39,323 nucleotides of DNA from Burkholderiales bacterium (GCA_016790695.1 JAEUOS010000161.1:1-39323), one strand, 5' to 3'; positions 23,226 to 31,570 are shown, numbered from the stretch's first letter. Numbers and translations are program-made. Notes: generated by a model from the sequence alone, not told the origin.

Positions 23226-24200
23226 CTACTCGCCCTTGATGTTGTTGTCGGCGACGAGCTTGGCGTACATCGCGCGCTCGCTCGCGAGGAAGGCGCGGAA
23301 CTCCTCGGGCGTGCTCGCGTGCGGCTCGACGCCCAGGCCGGCGAAGCGCTCCTTGAGGTCCGGATCGACCATCACCTTGTTGAGGGCGGCGTTGTAGGCC
23401 GCCACCACCGCGTTCGGCGTGCCCGCCGGCAGGAACACGCCCCACCAGTTGACCGCGACGATGCCCTGCAGGCCGCCCTCGGCGAAGGTCGGAATGTCCG
23501 GCCACAGCGGCGAGCGCTTGCCGCTGGTGATCGCGAGCGGGCGCAGCTTGCCGGAGCGGATGTGCTGCGCCACCGGCAGCGCGTCGGAGACGATCATCTG
23601 GACCTGGCCGGCCAGCACGTCGATCACCGCCTGGCCGCCGCCCTTGTACGGGATCTGCGCCATCTTGATCCCGGCCTGGCGCATCATCAGCTCGCCCGCG
23701 AGGTGCGACATGCTGCCGGGCCCGCTGGTCGCGAAGTTGATCGCGCCCGGCTTGGCGCGCGCGGCTGCGACGAGCTCGCCCAGGTTCCGGAACGGCGAGG
23801 ACGCCGGCACCACCAGGATGTTGGGGCCGGTCGCGGTCAGGGCGACGGCGATGAAGTCGCGCTCCATGTTGTAGGGCACCTTGGTGATCAGCGGGTTGAC
23901 CGCCGCCGGCCCGAGGTTGCCGATGACGAAGGTGTAGCCGTCGGCGGGCTGGCGTGCGGCGAACTCCATGCCGATCGAGCCGGCGGCGCCGGGCTTGCTC
24001 TCGACGACCACCGGCTGGCCCCAGAACTCGTTCAGCTTCTGGCCCATGATGCGCGCCATCAGGTCGGACGAACCGCCCGCGGGGTAGGTCACGACGAGCC
24101 GCACCGGCTTGGCCGGGAAGTTCTGGGCGGCGCTCGGCACGGCGGCGCCGAGCGCGCCTGCGGCCAGGACGGCCGCGCAAGCCTTGGTGAACGAATGCAT
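23226..24200 (-). CDS. Bug/TctC-family periplasmic receptor (first)
   Basis: A 324-residue tripartite-tricarboxylate-transporter-type substrate-binding protein with a signal peptide (residues 1-25, ACAAVLAAGALGAAVPSAAQ). Family marks are FPAKPVRLVVTYPAGGSSDLMAR, the two-loop binding region with SKPGAAGSIGMEFAA and PADGYTFVIGN, and IPYKGGGQAVIDVLAGQVQM. ATG at 24200 is used because GGAGAC lies five bases upstream and the signal peptide starts there. The frame is open further upstream through a five-unit repeat to a GTG at 24275, without a binding site. Bug proteins capture carboxylates; most in Burkholderiales are orphans without a TctAB partner, as here. Confidence 0.92.
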   Translation of the reverse strand: MHSFTKACAAVLAAGALGAAVPSAAQNFPAKPVRLVVTYPAGGSSDLMARIMGQKLNEFWGQPVVVESKPGAAGSIGMEFAARQPADGYTFVIGNLGPAAVNPLITKVPYNMERDFIAVALTATGPNILVVPASSPFRNLGELVAAARAKPGAINFATSGPGSMSHLAGELMMRQAGIKMAQIPYKGGGQAVIDVLAGQVQMIVSDALPVAQHIRSGKLRPLAITSGKRSPLWPDIPTFAEGGLQGIVAVNWWGVFLPAGTPNAVVAAYNAALNKVMVDPDLKERFAGLGVEPHASTPEEFRAFLASERAMYAKLVADNNIKGE

Positions 24201-24222
24201 GCGATGTCTCCGGTGCGTTGTT

Positions 24223-24282
24223 GTCACGAACGTCGTCACGTACGAGTTCACGAACGATTTCACGAAAGAACTCACGATCGGT
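24223..24282 (-). repeat. Five tandem 12-bp repeats upstream of the Bug receptor
   Basis: Five adjacent 12-base units (GTCACGAACGTC, GTCACGTACGAG, TTCACGAACGAT, TTCACGAAAGAA, CTCACGATCGGT) share the core TCACGA or TCACGT at the same phase. They begin 23 bases upstream of the Bug receptor ATG and end 65 bases before operator site D. Read on the minus strand in the receptor's frame they spell four-residue repeats such as SFVKSFVNSYVT. Confidence 0.8.
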
Positions 24283-24346
24283 CGGGACCGCGGCGACGCC
24301 TGCTCGGGGAGCGCGCGCCGCGCGGCGACCAGCGGCTTAGTCTATA

Positions 24347-24360
24347 TTATCGCTTGCTAA
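24347..24360 (+). promoter_or_regulatory. TTATCG operator, site D
   Basis: TTATCGCTTGCTAA is followed by ATAAACAA, the same flank as at sites B and E. It lies in the 184-base divergent gap between the Bug-deacetylase-TetR operon (minus) and the LVIVD-CobW pair (plus), 25 bases before the plus-strand ATG. TATATT at 24343-24348 could be the plus-strand -10 element and overlaps the site, which suits repression. Confidence 0.62.
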
Positions 24361-24384
24361 ATAAACAACCCCGCGAGATTCCGC

Positions 24385-25638
24385 ATGCCCTCCTTCGCCG
24401 CGCCCCAGCAGGCCGCCCGACCCGACCAGACCCTGGCGCGCAACATGACGCTGCTCGCCCACCACGAACTGGCGGGCTTCGGCGGCCTCGGCGAGGGCAT
24501 GTCGATGCAGCTGACCGCCGGCGGCCGCCGCATCCTCTGGCTGGCGCACGAGTCGGCGCCGAAGAACTTCACGGGCGTCGACGTCACCGACCCGAAGAAC
24601 CCGCGCATGATCGTGCAGACCGAGCTGCCACATGCGAAGGTGCGCTCGAACTCGCTCGACGTGGTCGGCGACATCCTCGCGGTCGCGTACCAGACCCAGG
24701 TGCCGGGCATGCAGCCGGCGGGCATGGACCTGTTCGACGTCAGCAACCCGGAGGCGCCGAAGCTGATCTCGCACTTCGACTGCTCGGGCCCCTGGTCGCG
24801 CGGCGTGCATGCGGTCTGGTTCGTCGACGGCAAGACCGTGCACATGGCCTCCGGGGCCCCCGACTTCCAGCCGCGCAACCCGCTCGACGACCAGTTCTAC
24901 CGCATCGTCGACGTGTCGAACCCGGCGCGGCCCGTCGAGGCGGGGCGCTGGTGGTATCCGGGCACGCGCGAGGGCGACGCCGCGCCGCCGCCGCAGCGCC
25001 TGACGGCGAAGTTCGACACCGGCTTTCGCGCCCACAACACCAACGTGTTCCCCGAGCGGCCCGACCGCGCCTACATCGGCTACATCGACGGCGGCGCCTT
25101 CGTGCTCGACATCGCCGACCGCTCGAACATCAAGGTGGTGTCGCGCTGGAACCACTCGCCGCCGTTCAACGGCTTCATCCACACGCTGCTGCCGCTGTTC
25201 GGCCGCGACCTCTGGGTGGTCTCCGACGAGTGCGTGCAGGACAACGGCGCCGACTGGCCCAAGCTGGTGTGGATGATCGACGCGCGCAACGAGGCGAACC
25301 CGGTGCCGATCGGCACCTTCCCGGCCGCGCCGCACGACGCCTTCGCCCGGCGCGGCGGGCGCTTCGGCGCGCACAACCTGCACGAGAACCTGCCGGGCCC
25401 GGCGTCGTTCCGCTCCGAGACCATCATCGTCGGCACCTTCTTCAACGCCGGCGTGCGGGTCTACGACACCAGCAATCCCTACCAGGTCGAGGAGATCGCC
25501 TATTTCGTGCCGGGCGCGCCGCCGCTCTCCCCGGCCGGGGCGATCCAGCTCAACGACGTCTTCGTCGACGAGCGCCGCATCGTCTACACGGTCGACCGCT
25601 TCGCCGGCGGGCTGTACGTCCTCGAGATGAACGTCTGA
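24385..25638 (+). CDS. LVIVD-repeat beta-propeller-like protein
   Basis: A 417-residue protein made of repeats of the LVIVD type, each ending in a D-V-(S/T)-(D/N)-P turn. Examples are TGVDVTDPKNPRMI, MDLFDVSNPEAPKLI, YRIVDVSNPARPVEAG, FVLDIADRSNIKVV and VRVYDTSNPYQVEEIAYF. These build a propeller-like fold. His-rich positions recur (AHHELAG, GVHAVWF, FRAHNTNVF, FGAHNLHENLPG) and could bind metal, as in selenium-binding-protein-like propellers; this is inference. There is no signal peptide, so it is probably cytoplasmic. No function is established. It lies downstream of operator site D and two bases before a CobW-type GTPase, with which it is surely co-expressed. Confidence 0.85.
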   Translation: MPSFAAPQQAARPDQTLARNMTLLAHHELAGFGGLGEGMSMQLTAGGRRILWLAHESAPKNFTGVDVTDPKNPRMIVQTELPHAKVRSNSLDVVGDILAVAYQTQVPGMQPAGMDLFDVSNPEAPKLISHFDCSGPWSRGVHAVWFVDGKTVHMASGAPDFQPRNPLDDQFYRIVDVSNPARPVEAGRWWYPGTREGDAAPPPQRLTAKFDTGFRAHNTNVFPERPDRAYIGYIDGGAFVLDIADRSNIKVVSRWNHSPPFNGFIHTLLPLFGRDLWVVSDECVQDNGADWPKLVWMIDARNEANPVPIGTFPAAPHDAFARRGGRFGAHNLHENLPGPASFRSETIIVGTFFNAGVRVYDTSNPYQVEEIAYFVPGAPPLSPAGAIQLNDVFVDERRIVYTVDRFAGGLYVLEMNV

Positions 25639-25640
25639 GC

Positions 25641-26687
25641 ATGTCCGCCGGGCGCGATCCGCTCGCGGGCCGCATCCCGGTCACGCTCGTCACCGGGTTC
25701 CTCGGCGCCGGCAAGACCACGCTGATCGCGCGCCTCGTGCGCCACCCGGACATGAACCGGGTCGCGGTGGTGATCAACGAGATCGGCGAGATCGGCATCG
25801 ACCACGACCTGGTGGCGATGTCCTCGGAGAACGTCGCGCTGCTCGCCAACGGCTGCATCTGCTGCACCGTGCGCACCGACCTGCAGGAGACCCTGCGCGA
25901 GCTGTTCAACGAGCGCCGCGCCGGCCGCATCGGCGACTTCGACCGCGTCATCGTCGAGACCACCGGCATGGCCGATCCGGCGCCGGTGGTGCAGACCCTG
26001 GTGAGCGACACCCTGCTCGGCGCGCAGTTCCGGCTCGACGGCGTGGTGACCCTGGTCGACGCGGTCAACGGGCCGCACCTGCTCGGCAGCCAGCCGGAAG
26101 CCGAGAAGCAGATCGCGCTGGCCGACCGCGTCCTGGTGACCAAGACCGACCTCGCCGCGCCGGACGCCGTGCGCGCGCTCGAGGCCGCGGTGCACGCGAT
26201 CAACCGGCACGCGGACATCCGCCACGTCGTGCAGGGCGAGATCGCGCCCGCGGAGCTGGTCGGCCTCGGCCTCGCCAGCGCGCGCGCCGGCGCCGCGACC
26301 CTGCGCTTCCTCGGCGAGGCGCTCGACGCCGGCGCCGGCGAGGGCGAGCGCTACCTCGGCAGCCGCGCCCCGCGCCACGACCCGCGCATCGGCACGCTGT
26401 CGCTGCGCTTCGCCCAGCCGTTCACCTGGGACGCGTTCTCGGCCGCGCTGCAGCTGCTCACCACCCTGCGCGGGCCCGACATGCTGCGCGTCAAGGGCAT
26501 CGTCAACGTCGACGGCAGGCCGGTGGTGGTGCAGGGCGTGCAGCACATCTTCCATCCGCCGGTCACGCTCGACCGCTGGCCCAGCGACGACCGCGCCACC
26601 CGCCTGGTGTTCATCACGCGCGGCATTCCGGCGCAGGCCATCCGCGCGCTGTTCGAGGCGGTGGGCGCGGTGGCCGCGCCCGGCTGA
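25641..26687 (+). CDS. CobW/COG0523-family GTPase (metallochaperone)
   Basis: A 348-residue G3E-family GTPase. The P-loop is GFLGAGKTT (residues 19-27), then VAVVINEIGEIGID, the metal-binding motif GCICC (Cys72, Cys74, Cys75), the switch/Walker B region VIVETTGMADP, and the base-recognition motif TKTD. The C-terminal CobW_C domain includes HDPRIGTLSLRFAQPF and LRVKGIVNVDGRPVVVQGVQHIFHPP, with a conserved His in the last segment. These proteins hand a metal (zinc, cobalt or iron) to a client enzyme. It starts two bases after the LVIVD gene, which makes that protein a candidate client, alongside amidohydrolases in the same putative regulon. Confidence 0.92.
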   Translation: MSAGRDPLAGRIPVTLVTGFLGAGKTTLIARLVRHPDMNRVAVVINEIGEIGIDHDLVAMSSENVALLANGCICCTVRTDLQETLRELFNERRAGRIGDFDRVIVETTGMADPAPVVQTLVSDTLLGAQFRLDGVVTLVDAVNGPHLLGSQPEAEKQIALADRVLVTKTDLAAPDAVRALEAAVHAINRHADIRHVVQGEIAPAELVGLGLASARAGAATLRFLGEALDAGAGEGERYLGSRAPRHDPRIGTLSLRFAQPFTWDAFSAALQLLTTLRGPDMLRVKGIVNVDGRPVVVQGVQHIFHPPVTLDRWPSDDRATRLVFITRGIPAQAIRALFEAVGAVAAPG

Positions 26688-26688
26688 G

Positions 26689-26704
26689 GGCCCGCGACCG
26701 GGCC
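26689..26704. terminator. Hairpin between convergent CobW and VOC genes
   Basis: GGCCCG and CGGGCC form six-base arms around CGAC in the 16-base gap between two converging genes, adjoined by the palindrome GGCCTAGGCC (26701-26710), which contains the VOC stop codon. It could act as a bidirectional terminator; no U-tract. Confidence 0.4.
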
Positions 26705-27615
26705 TAGGCCGGCGGCAGCTGCCAGGCGAGCGCCTCGTGGTGCGCGGCGAACGCGCCGGCGCCGATCGCCGGATCGCGGTTCACCAGGCGCCGCGCGTAC
26801 ATCGGATGCCGCATGCTGCGCACCTCGTGCTCGAGTTCGGCCAGGACCGCGCCGCTGGCGGGGTCGACGATCGACGCGAACCGGTACTGGCTCCGGTTGC
26901 TCTCCTCGGTCACCAGGCCGCGCGCGCGCAGGCGCCGGTGCACGCCGGAGAAATCGGCCACCGTGATCTGGATGTGGTGCCCGTCGTAGGCGGGCAGCGC
27001 GGCGTCGGTTTCGCGGAACACCAGGTGGCCCGAGAGCCCGGTCGGCACCCGCACCTGCGGTCGGCCGCCGGCGTCGCCGGGCGCGGCCGGCACCGCGAAC
27101 ACCGTCTCGTAGAAGGCGCCGATGCGCGCCGCGGTCCCGGCGGCGACATCGATCTCGACGTAGGGCATCCCCAGGCGGATGCGGCCGAAGCGCTGCACGT
27201 CCGGCGCGTGCACGCGCAGGCGGTTGCCCCAGGGGCAGGTCACGTGCACGGTGTCGCCGTCGCGCGCGAACCCGAAGCGCGTCCCGGCCAGGCGCGGCGC
27301 GACCGCGCCCAGGCGCGCCATCAGGCCGTCGAGGTCCGGCAGCACGAGCCCGGTGGTGCCGCGCAGCACCTGCGCCGGGCCGACCGGCAGATGGAACTGG
27401 GCCGCGCCCGCGTTGATCCACGCGTTGTCGACGCCCGTGACCAGATAGGGGTCGCGCGTCAGCCCGAGCCCGCTCACGTAGAACAGGATCGCGAGGCGCT
27501 GGTCCGGCACCCGCACGTTCACGTGGCCGAATTCGACGATGTTGCCGACATCCTCGGCCGCACGGTCGAACGCTGGCGGCGATCGGTCCGGCGCACTGCC
27601 GGATGGCTGGGTCAT
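26704..27615 (-). CDS. Two-domain VOC-family protein
   Basis: A 303-residue protein with two vicinal-oxygen-chelate modules. Module one begins VEFGHVNVRVPDQRLAILFY (about residues 26-45) and ends with CPWGNRLRVHAP. Module two begins MPYVEIDVAAGTAARIGAFY and contains HHIQITVADFSGVHRRL and AVLAELEHEVRS. The layout resembles extradiol dioxygenases or glyoxalase-like enzymes with two modules per chain. Candidate metal ligands are the His in EFGHVNV and in GHHIQI and the Glu in LAELEHE. ATG at 27615 follows GGAGAAGCGCC. It diverges from the molybdenum-hydroxylase operon. Confidence 0.8.
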   Translation of the reverse strand: MTQPSGSAPDRSPPAFDRAAEDVGNIVEFGHVNVRVPDQRLAILFYVSGLGLTRDPYLVTGVDNAWINAGAAQFHLPVGPAQVLRGTTGLVLPDLDGLMARLGAVAPRLAGTRFGFARDGDTVHVTCPWGNRLRVHAPDVQRFGRIRLGMPYVEIDVAAGTAARIGAFYETVFAVPAAPGDAGGRPQVRVPTGLSGHLVFRETDAALPAYDGHHIQITVADFSGVHRRLRARGLVTEESNRSQYRFASIVDPASGAVLAELEHEVRSMRHPMYARRLVNRDPAIGAGAFAAHHEALAWQLPPA

Positions 27616-27711
27616 GGCGCTTCTCCGCTCGGGTACTCGCGGCCGCCGGCGCGGCGCCCGCCTAGCATAGCGGCAACGCGCGACCGGCGCCGACGCCGGC
27701 GCCTGCCCGCC

Positions 27712-27737
27712 CGCGCGCACGCGCACGCGCGCACGCA
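27712..27737. repeat. Alternating pyrimidine-purine tract
   Basis: Twenty-six bases of strict C/G-C/A alternation lie in the 181-base divergent gap between the VOC gene and the molybdenum-hydroxylase operon. Such tracts can adopt Z-DNA under negative supercoiling. The rest of the gap holds a G+C inverted repeat near 27685-27702 and a weak TAATAT -10-like element at 27757-27762 for the plus-strand operon. Confidence 0.5.
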
Positions 27738-27796
27738 ACGGGCGACCGTCCTTGGGTAATATCCGGGGCACAACAGCAAGCGCATCCGGAGACGCC

Positions 27797-28660
27797 ATGA
27801 AAGCCCCCCCCTTCGCCTACCGTCGCGCCTCCAGCGTCGCCGACGCCTGCGCGCTGCTCGATGCCCACGGCGGCAGCGCGCGCATCCTGGCCGGCGGCCA
27901 GAGCCTGATCCCCTCGCTCAACCTGCGCCTGTCGCAGCCCGAGCTGCTGATCGACATCTCGCAGCTCGCCGAGCTGCGCGGCATCCGCGTGAGCGCGACG
28001 GAGATGATCATCGGCGCGCTCACCCGCCACGCCGACATCGAGCGCTCGGCCGAGGTCAGGGCGCGCTTCCCGGCGCTCGCGGACGCCGCGCGCCAGATCG
28101 CGCATCCGGCGATCCGCAACCGCGGCACCATCGGCGGCTCGATCGCGCTGGCCGATCCGGCGGCCGAGTGGCCGGCGGCGGCGCTCGCGTTCGACATGCG
28201 CTTCACCGCGGTGTCGACGCAGGGCGAGCGCAGCATCGCCGCCACCGAGTTCTTCAAGGGCCTGTACGAGACCGCGCTCCTGCCGGGCGAAGTGCTCCGG
28301 AGCATCCACGTGCCGCTGCCTGCCGCGGCGCAGCGCGCGGCCTTCGGCGAGCTCACGCGGCGCAGCGGCGACTACGCGATCGCCGGCGCCTTCGTCACCG
28401 CGTCGGTGACCGGCGGCTGGTTGGGCGGCACCCGCGCCGCGTTCTTCGGGGTCGCGACCCGGCCGCTCCTGGCCGCGCGCGCGATGCGCGCGCTCGACGG
28501 CAGCGCCGGCGACGCCGCCGCCGTCGCCGCGGCGCGCGCGCACCTGGAGGCCGACCTCGACCCGATCGCCGACCTGTACAACAGCCGCGCCACCAAGCTG
28601 CACCTGGCCGGCGTCCTGCTCGCTCGCCTGGTCGCCAGGCTCGCGGCTCCCGGAGGATGA
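27797..28660 (+). CDS. Molybdenum hydroxylase, FAD-binding medium subunit
   Basis: A 287-residue CoxM/FAD-binding subunit of a xanthine-oxidase-family enzyme. FAD-binding motifs are ILAGGQSLIPSLNLRL (residues about 31-46) and RNRGTIGGSIALADPAAEWP (about 111-130). The C-terminal CODH_FAD_C region starts near residue 180. GGAGACGCC is just upstream of the ATG. It is the first gene of a medium-small-large operon, the order also found in aerobic CO dehydrogenase. Its stop is overlapped by a possible start of the small-subunit gene. Confidence 0.93.
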   Translation: MKAPPFAYRRASSVADACALLDAHGGSARILAGGQSLIPSLNLRLSQPELLIDISQLAELRGIRVSATEMIIGALTRHADIERSAEVRARFPALADAARQIAHPAIRNRGTIGGSIALADPAAEWPAAALAFDMRFTAVSTQGERSIAATEFFKGLYETALLPGEVLRSIHVPLPAAAQRAAFGELTRRSGDYAIAGAFVTASVTGGWLGGTRAAFFGVATRPLLAARAMRALDGSAGDAAAVAAARAHLEADLDPIADLYNSRATKLHLAGVLLARLVARLAAPGG

Positions 28661-28662
28661 GC

Positions 28663-29166
28663 ATGAACCAGCTGATCAACGTCACCCTGAAGGTCAACGG
28701 CACCGAGGTCTCCAGGCCGGTCGAGCCGCGCACCCACCTGATCGACTTCCTGCGCAACGAGCTCGCCCTGACCGGCTCGCACGCCGGCTGCGAGCACGGC
28801 GTGTGCGGCGCCTGCACCGTGCTGGTCGACGGCGAGATCGTGCGCGGCTGCCTGACGCTCGCCTGCCAGCTCGACGGCGCGGACGTCGTCACCGTCGAGG
28901 GCCTCACCGAGAGCGGCGCCATCGCCGACCTGCAGACGGCCTTCCACCTGAGGAACGCGCTGCAGTGCGGCTACTGCACGCCGGGCATGCTGGTGGCCGC
29001 CACCGCGATCCTCGGCCAGCAGCCGCCGGCCACGCGCGAGGAGATCCGCGAGCACCTGTCGGGCAACTACTGCCGCTGCACCGGCTACGAGGCCATCGTC
29101 GACGCGATCGAGGAAACCGCGAAGGCGCGCGCCGCCGGCCGCGCCCTGGCGCAGGAGGGCGCATGA
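28663..29166 (+). CDS. Molybdenum hydroxylase, 2Fe-2S small subunit
   Basis: A 167-residue subunit with two 2Fe-2S clusters. The plant-ferredoxin-type site is Cys43, Cys48, Cys51 and Cys63 (GCEHGVCGACTVLVDG, then RGCL). The second is QCGYCTPGM plus NYCRCTGY. Two ATGs are possible. 28663 is preferred because GGAGG at 28652-28656 is six bases from it but directly touches the ATG at 28657. It passes electrons from the molybdenum site to the FAD subunit. Its end overlaps the large-subunit start (GCATGA). Confidence 0.93.
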   Translation: MNQLINVTLKVNGTEVSRPVEPRTHLIDFLRNELALTGSHAGCEHGVCGACTVLVDGEIVRGCLTLACQLDGADVVTVEGLTESGAIADLQTAFHLRNALQCGYCTPGMLVAATAILGQQPPATREEIREHLSGNYCRCTGYEAIVDAIEETAKARAAGRALAQEGA

Positions 29167-31538
29167 ACGCTCCCGTGCCGGGCCTGGCGCCCACCACCTA
29201 CATCGGCCAGGACACGCCGCGCGCGAACGCCAGGCGGCTGCTCGCCGGCCGCGGCCAGTACGTCGACGACCTGCGCCTGCCGCGCGAGCTGCACGCGGCC
29301 TTCGTCAGGAGCCCGCACGCGCACGCGCGCATCACGCGCCTCGACCTGTCGCCGGCGCGCAAGTCCCGGGGCGTCTTCTGGTGCGGCACCGGCGCCGACG
29401 TCGCGCGCGCGGTCTCGCCCTGGGTCGCGACCCTGACCCACTTCAAGGGCATGAAGTCGGCGCCGCAGTACGCGGTGGCGGTCGACCGCGCGACCTGGCA
29501 GGGCGAGGCGGTCGCCGTGATCGTCGCGCAGACGCGCGCGCAGGCCGAGGATGCGGCGCAGCTGGTCGAGGTCGAGTACGAGCCGCTGCCCGCGGTGACC
29601 GACATGGAGACCGCGCTCGACGCCGCCACGCCGGTGATCCATCCGGACCTCGGCGACAACCTCGCGTTCACCCGCGGCGTCGACACCGGCGGCGTCGCCG
29701 ACGTGTTCGCCGCCGCGCACCTGGTGGTCGAGGACACGTTCCGCTTCGGGCGCCACACCGGGGTCTGCCTCGAGCCGCGCGCCATCACCGCCGACTACAA
29801 CCCGTCCGAGAACCAGCTCACGGTCTACCTGGCGAACCAGGCGCCGCACATGATGCGCGACATCTTCGCCAAGCACCTCGACATCCCCGAGGCCAACGTG
29901 CGGGTGATCGCCCGCGACGTCGGCGGCAGCTTCGGCATCAAGGTGCACGTCTACCCGGACGAGATGGCGATCGTCGGCGTGGCCAAGCTGCTGGGCCGGC
30001 CGATCCGCTATTCGGCCGACCGGCTCGAGTCGATGTCGACCGACATCCACGCGCGCGAGCACCGCGTCCGCGCGAAGATGGGCGTCGACCGCGACGGCCG
30101 CATCACCGCGATCGAGATCGACGACCTCACCGGCATCGGCCCGTACTCGGTCTACCCGCGCACCAGCGCGGTCGAGGGCAACCAGGTCGTCAACCTGACC
30201 GGCGCCGCCTACGACTTCCGGCACTACGTGGCCAACCTGCGCGTGGTGTTCCAGAACAAGACGCCGACCTGCCAGTACCGCGCGGTCGGGCACCCGATCG
30301 CGATGGCGGTCGCCGAGGGCCTGGTCGACCACGCCGCGCAGAAGCTCGGCATCGATCCGGCCGAGTTCCGCCGCCGCAACCTGATCGCCGACGACAACTA
30401 CCCCTACACCTCCGCCTCCGGGATGAAGTTCGAGGCGCTGTCGCACCACGCGTGCCTCGACAAGCTGCTCGCGCTGATGGACTACCCGGCGCTGCGCGCC
30501 GAGCAGAAGGCGCTGCGCGCGCGCGGCATCCACCGCGGCATCGGCCTGGCGGCGCTGATCGAGGTGACCAATCCGTCGGCCGCGTTCTACGGCGTCGGCG
30601 GCGCGCGCATCTCCTCGCAGGACGGCTGCACGCTGCGCCTCGAGCCGACGGGCTGGGTCACCGCGCAGACCGGCGTGACCGAGCAGGGCCAGGGCACCGA
30701 GGCGATGATCGCGCAGGTGGTCGCCTCGGCGGTCGGCATCCCGGTCGAGCACGTGCGCGTGATCACCGGCGACACCGACACCGGCCCCTACGGCGGCGGC
30801 ACCTGGGCCTCGCGCGGCGCCGGCATCGGCGGCGAGGCCGCGCTCCTCGCGGGCCGGGAACTCAAGGCCAACATCCTGGCGCTGGCCGGCGTCATCCTCA
30901 ACCGCGATGCCGCCGGGCTGGACCTGCGGCGCGCGCAGATCGTCGACGCCGCCACCGGCGAGCCCGTGCTGCCCCTGGCGGAGGCCGCGCGCATCGGCCA
31001 GTACCGGCCCGACACCCTGCCGCGCGAGTTCCAGCCGCAGCTCTCGGTGACGCGCCAGTTCGGCCAGCGCGACTGGCCGTTCGTCTTCACCAACGGCATC
31101 CAGGCGAGCTACGTCGAGGTCGACCCCGACACCGGCTTCGTCAAGCTGCTCAAGCACTGGATGGTCGAGGACTGCGGCACGATCATCAATCCGCTGCTGG
31201 TCGACGAGCAGCTGCGCGGCGGCATCGCGCAGGGCATCGGCGCGGCGCTGTGGGAAGAGGTGCTCTACGACGCCGACGGCAACCTGAAGAACGGCACGCT
31301 CGCCGACTACCTGGTGCCGATGGCCGCCGAGATGCCCGACATGGTGCTGGGCCACGTCGAGACGCCGACGCGCTCCTCCGAGCTCGGCGCCAAGGGCGCC
31401 GGCGAGGCCGGCACCGCCGGCGCGCCCGGTGCGGTGATGAACGCGATCAACGACGCGCTGCTGCCGTTCAACGCGCGGGTGACCGAGATGCCGTTCACGC
31501 CGGAGCGCCTGCTGCGGGCGCTGGGCAAGATCGCGTAG
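29163..31538 (+). CDS. Molybdenum hydroxylase, large catalytic subunit
   Basis: A 791-residue molybdopterin-binding subunit of the xanthine oxidase/CO dehydrogenase family. Visible marks are the N-terminal hammerhead domain (ARRLLAGRGQYVDDLRLP), RDVGGSFGIKVHVYPDE, CQYRAVGHPIAMAVAEGLVD, VTEQGQGTEAMIAQVVA, TDTGPYGGGTWASRG and the catalytic glutamate in GAKGAGEAGTAGAP. The active-site loop lacks the AYxCSFR motif of true CO dehydrogenase, so it is not CoxL sensu stricto. The usual YRGAGRPE loop is here YRAVGHPIA. It probably hydroxylates a heterocycle, aldehyde or aromatic ring. No XdhC/CoxD-type maturation gene lies in the window. Confidence 0.93.
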   Translation: MNAPVPGLAPTTYIGQDTPRANARRLLAGRGQYVDDLRLPRELHAAFVRSPHAHARITRLDLSPARKSRGVFWCGTGADVARAVSPWVATLTHFKGMKSAPQYAVAVDRATWQGEAVAVIVAQTRAQAEDAAQLVEVEYEPLPAVTDMETALDAATPVIHPDLGDNLAFTRGVDTGGVADVFAAAHLVVEDTFRFGRHTGVCLEPRAITADYNPSENQLTVYLANQAPHMMRDIFAKHLDIPEANVRVIARDVGGSFGIKVHVYPDEMAIVGVAKLLGRPIRYSADRLESMSTDIHAREHRVRAKMGVDRDGRITAIEIDDLTGIGPYSVYPRTSAVEGNQVVNLTGAAYDFRHYVANLRVVFQNKTPTCQYRAVGHPIAMAVAEGLVDHAAQKLGIDPAEFRRRNLIADDNYPYTSASGMKFEALSHHACLDKLLALMDYPALRAEQKALRARGIHRGIGLAALIEVTNPSAAFYGVGGARISSQDGCTLRLEPTGWVTAQTGVTEQGQGTEAMIAQVVASAVGIPVEHVRVITGDTDTGPYGGGTWASRGAGIGGEAALLAGRELKANILALAGVILNRDAAGLDLRRAQIVDAATGEPVLPLAEAARIGQYRPDTLPREFQPQLSVTRQFGQRDWPFVFTNGIQASYVEVDPDTGFVKLLKHWMVEDCGTIINPLLVDEQLRGGIAQGIGAALWEEVLYDADGNLKNGTLADYLVPMAAEMPDMVLGHVETPTRSSELGAKGAGEAGTAGAPGAVMNAINDALLPFNARVTEMPFTPERLLRALGKIA

Positions 31539-31547
31539 CGGGCCGCG

Positions 31548-31570
31548 GCGGCCGGACCCGCGCCGGCCGC
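31548..31570. terminator. Hairpin between convergent operons
   Basis: GCGGCCGG and CCGGCCGC form perfect eight-base arms around seven bases, filling most of the 39-base gap between the molybdenum-hydroxylase large subunit and the converging gamma carbonic anhydrase gene. It is likely a two-way terminator, although neither side has a U-tract. Confidence 0.45.

Noticed and set aside
27616..27796. Possible additional operator in the divergent VOC/molybdenum-hydroxylase gap.
   Set aside because: The only AT-rich element, GGGTAATATCC near 27754-27764, does not resemble TTATCGCTTG; these units appear to lie outside the putative regulon.
29085..31355. A 756-codon antisense frame to the molybdenum hydroxylase large subunit.
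   Set aside because: Low-complexity Arg/Ala/Val/Asp composition is typical of antisense frames in high-G+C genes. The sense strand has conserved catalytic motifs.
29163..31538. Annotation as coxL, aerobic carbon monoxide dehydrogenase.
   Set aside because: The diagnostic active-site motif AYxCSFR is missing.
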